Origin: Chrysomallon squamiferum
Taxonomy: Eukaryota; Mollusca; Gastropoda; Neomphalida; Peltospiridae
Length of the DNA: 62,000 nucleotides
Reading direction: 5' to 3'
Assembly (NCBI GenBank): GCA_012295275.1
Contig: CM022673.1
Span: forward strand, 4,188,605 to 4,250,604
The position numbers were made by a program, and so were the translations under genes. This document shows, one piece after another, positions 59,141 through 62,000 of the stretch; positions within the stretch are counted from its first letter, which is position 1; every line of letters starts with the position of its first letter. Below the pieces are notes generated by a model. The model was not told where the DNA came from. It searched no databases and saw only the letters and a program-made list of their open reading frames with translations.

Positions 59141-60866
59141 CTAGATTTCCTGCAATCAGTGAGATGGTCAGATCAGTATTAATGTTAGAGTGGGTAGAAC
59201 GTGAAGATTTGTTTGAGAGATAAACGTAACTCTGAATAACAGCAAGAACCGGGACTCTAATCCCTGTGGTAAATGCAAACTGTAAGTCCAGTGATATGCG
59301 TGTTTGCACTGGACCAGCGTGGTTGATGGGAGTCTATAATAATATCAGCAAAACGATTCTGGTACGGGTGGCATGTGCTGATAACATGCAGTAGTATTCA
59401 CCTGTAGTAATCTGTCTGAACGGTGCTAGCACGATGTCACACTGACCGCAGTGAAGTTAGATTTAAAAAGTCAACGAACTTTGTTTTTGTTTTATGTTTA
59501 TATCTTATATATAATATGAAAGTCGACGTGTGTGTATTATTTGTCGCGTGTGTGTATGCGTGCGTGCGTGCGTGTGTGTGTGTGTTTGTGTGTGATAACA
59601 TATCATTTTCTAAAGGCCGTGGCCATGATTATATATATAATAATGGAATCATACCTTTAACATCAGGAACATATATTGTTTAAAATATATAATTCCCATG
59701 CTGTTGAAATATGTATTACCATATGACGTAAAAACAAGTATTACTACAATACATTCCTAAACGCGGACTGCCGCTCTTACAAAATCGCATAGTACTGCAG
59801 TTATTTATATTTAAATATATTATTGCTCAAGTCAAAATACAATCTGAAACGCAACTGCATTCAATAAAATATATTTACTATTTTCATTACGAAGATAAAA
59901 TAAAGCCTATAGAAATCTATTTCTATTAAGGACGTCCTGTTATATATCAGAATTAACAAATGTTTGATATTTAATAGCCTGTGCTATTAGTATACGTCTA
60001 TTCTGAAACAAAACAAAACAAGCTTTAATTCAGAGACAGGTGTATCAATGAATATCAACATGTGGGTTAATCTTACAAAAACAACTAAATTGATTTTTTT
60101 TTTTTTTTTTTTTTTGTATGCGATTGTAAGCCCGCTATAGAATGAACGAATCAAGTTTAACTGAACAAGTCAGTATACGAGGAATGTTAATGTATTAGAT
60201 GGGAACATCATTATGGCTGACAATTATCAAATATCGATGACGTTAATGATGAATGCAATATATAATAACTATAATGATAAATATAATGATAAAAATAACG
60301 ATAACTATAGTGATCAATATAATGATGATTGTGTAAGCTATAATAATGGTTATAACAATGACTATAATAATATCCATAATAATAACTACAGTGCTTTCTT
60401 TAAAGATAACTATAACTATGATTAAATAATACCTATAATGAAATCTTAACGATGACTGTTATAATTCCTATAACGTTGACCTTGTAACATGTGCCTCCAC
60501 AGTTTTCTAACTTTACATATTAGCATCAGGTACCATTTTTATACACATTTTTCCAGAAACAGGATCCAAAACTCCCCTCAAAAACCCCATGGGACCCTTT
60601 TTAATAAATTAGTACACTGAAAGAGAGGGAACATGCGACACAGGTTACTGAACATTCGGAGTTAACCTTTGACCTTCCACACGTTTCCTGTTTTGCTTAA
60701 AGTACTCACATGTTGTACATCTGTTACGTTATTCAGAGCCAGACTATAGTGGAACGGAATAGCTGAGGTCAACACATTTAGCACACTATACTCCAAATAC
60801 CTTTCCCACAGCAAGCACGTACGTCGATATTATCTTACCGTAATCATTGATACGTGTTTTTGTTAA
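59141..60866. other. Unique AT-rich DNA with short runs
   Basis: It includes a (GT)n/(GC)n run (59546-59593), a poly-T (about 60096-60115) and degenerate ATAA/TGAT repeats (60240-60430). No exon is recognised. Confidence 0.45.
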
Positions 60867-60993
60867 TGAACGAATGAATGAATGAAAGAATATATGTATG
60901 AATGTATATGTATATGTATGTATGTATTTGTATATGTTTGTGTACATGTGTATATATATGTATGCATATGTGTGCGTGTATGTATGTATGCGC

Positions 60994-61029
<36 letters not shown>

Positions 61030-61032
61030 AGA
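60867..61032. repeat. (TATG)n and (TA)n microsatellite
   Basis: AATG and TATG tetranucleotides grade into (TG)n and (TA)n by 61029. Frames on both strands are composition artefacts. Confidence 0.9.
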
Positions 61033-61693
61033 CAGAGATGGTGTACACATTTTTGCTTGATTTAAACAAAATTACGTTAGATTATCAGTGTGTGTGCGAG
61101 TGTACGTGTTTATATGTGTTTGTCTACGTATGTACATACAGGTCGTACATCACTCATTCTCTGGTGAAATATAATTTATATTCCCTTGCTTAAGCTGATA
61201 TTTATCATTCTTTCATTACACACAAAAAAGATACGAAATATAATGCGAGTTACACATGACACATTGATGTTTGTTTTTGTTCGTTATATCAGGTCAGAGT
61301 GACTAAAATTAATATGCGATCTTATCGCATCTGTATCTTGATGCAGCTTAATAATATATTTATATCCATTTATAAAGATAGTTTTGTAGTCAGTTGGATG
61401 CTAGAATACTCGCATGATGATCACACGTTGAAGAGTATCATAATTATTAGTGTTAGTGCGCCTGTACTTATAGTGTTCGTCATATCGTTATAAAAACTAT
61501 AAAGTAAGTGTCATCCTTTATATTCAAGTCAAAAGTCAAGTAAGGGCAAATATTATTATGATGATTAAGAAGTATCCACGTTAATTGTTGTTTATTTTAT
61601 CTTTAAAATATGAAGAAAAAAAAATTAATAAAAGTAATTACAAATAATGGTGATAATAATGGCATTTTGATAATGATGATGTTGAAGATGATG

Positions 61694-61727
<34 letters not shown>

Positions 61728-62000
61728 TAATATCAACAACAATTTTATATATATATCCGCTAGATCAACTCATTATTAATGCCTCCTATAACGGAACATT
61801 GCCACATGTTTGTTTTGGTTTCTTTTACTTTCTTTCTTTCTTATCTTTTGTTTCGTTTTGTTTTTTTCAGCCGTCCTAATGATAATAATCTTAGAAGCCG
61901 CACAAACAACAATAACAGCAACAACTGTAACGAAAATAACTGTACTATGCACAAGACTTTTTGCCTACATTGTATATCTGACATACTTTTGCATTTTAGC
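61033..62000. other. Unique AT-rich DNA to the window end
   Basis: An (AAT)n run lies at about 61695-61722. No gene is recognised in the remainder. Confidence 0.45.

Overview
The window looks like animal nuclear DNA, most likely from a mollusc. Three protein-coding genes are split by GT-AG introns with animal-type splice sites, the background is very AT-rich and full of microsatellites, and around 58.8-59.1 kb there is a degraded tRNA-derived SINE whose body resembles the SINEs I know from gastropods and bivalves. No bacterial, viral, rRNA or CRISPR signal was seen.

Layout. 1-31.0 kb: no gene recognised. It holds single-copy AT-rich DNA, long (GA)n tracts, TAC/TTA trinucleotide mosaics, a decayed array of about 34 bp units (3.66-3.93 kb), a diverged pair of about 150 bp repeats (8.4 and 8.9 kb) and one GC-richer promoter-like island (12.5-12.85 kb). 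31.4-32.2 kb, minus strand: TSSC4, a spliceosomal U5 snRNP assembly factor, with its CDS in one exon. 32.2-33.9 kb: the divergent spacer between TSSC4 and the next gene. 33.9-41.4 kb, plus strand: ACTL6A (BAF53/BAP55), a nuclear actin-related protein of chromatin remodellers. It is complete in 14 coding exons (426 aa), and every exon junction was checked for phase. 41.4-49.5 kb: tail-to-tail spacer made of simple repeats and unique AT-rich DNA. 49.5-56.9 kb, minus strand: six exons of a ZIP metal transporter of the SLC39A8/SLC39A14 type, with the C-terminus complete and the 5' exon(s) not found. 56.9-62 kb: a Tigger-like element, the SINE and simple repeats.

The three genes do not form a pathway. 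TSSC4 and ACTL6A are head to head and could share a promoter region; ACTL6A and the ZIP gene are tail to tail.

The most unusual signal is a recurrent local duplication at 5' splice sites. At three exons in two genes, the last 11-27 nt of the exon plus its donor and adjacent intron have been copied into the intron just downstream. The ZIP copies form an exact 100 bp tandem array. Two internally deleted Tigger/pogo-like elements sit about 20 kb apart in the same orientation. I found no convincing undescribed multi-gene system.
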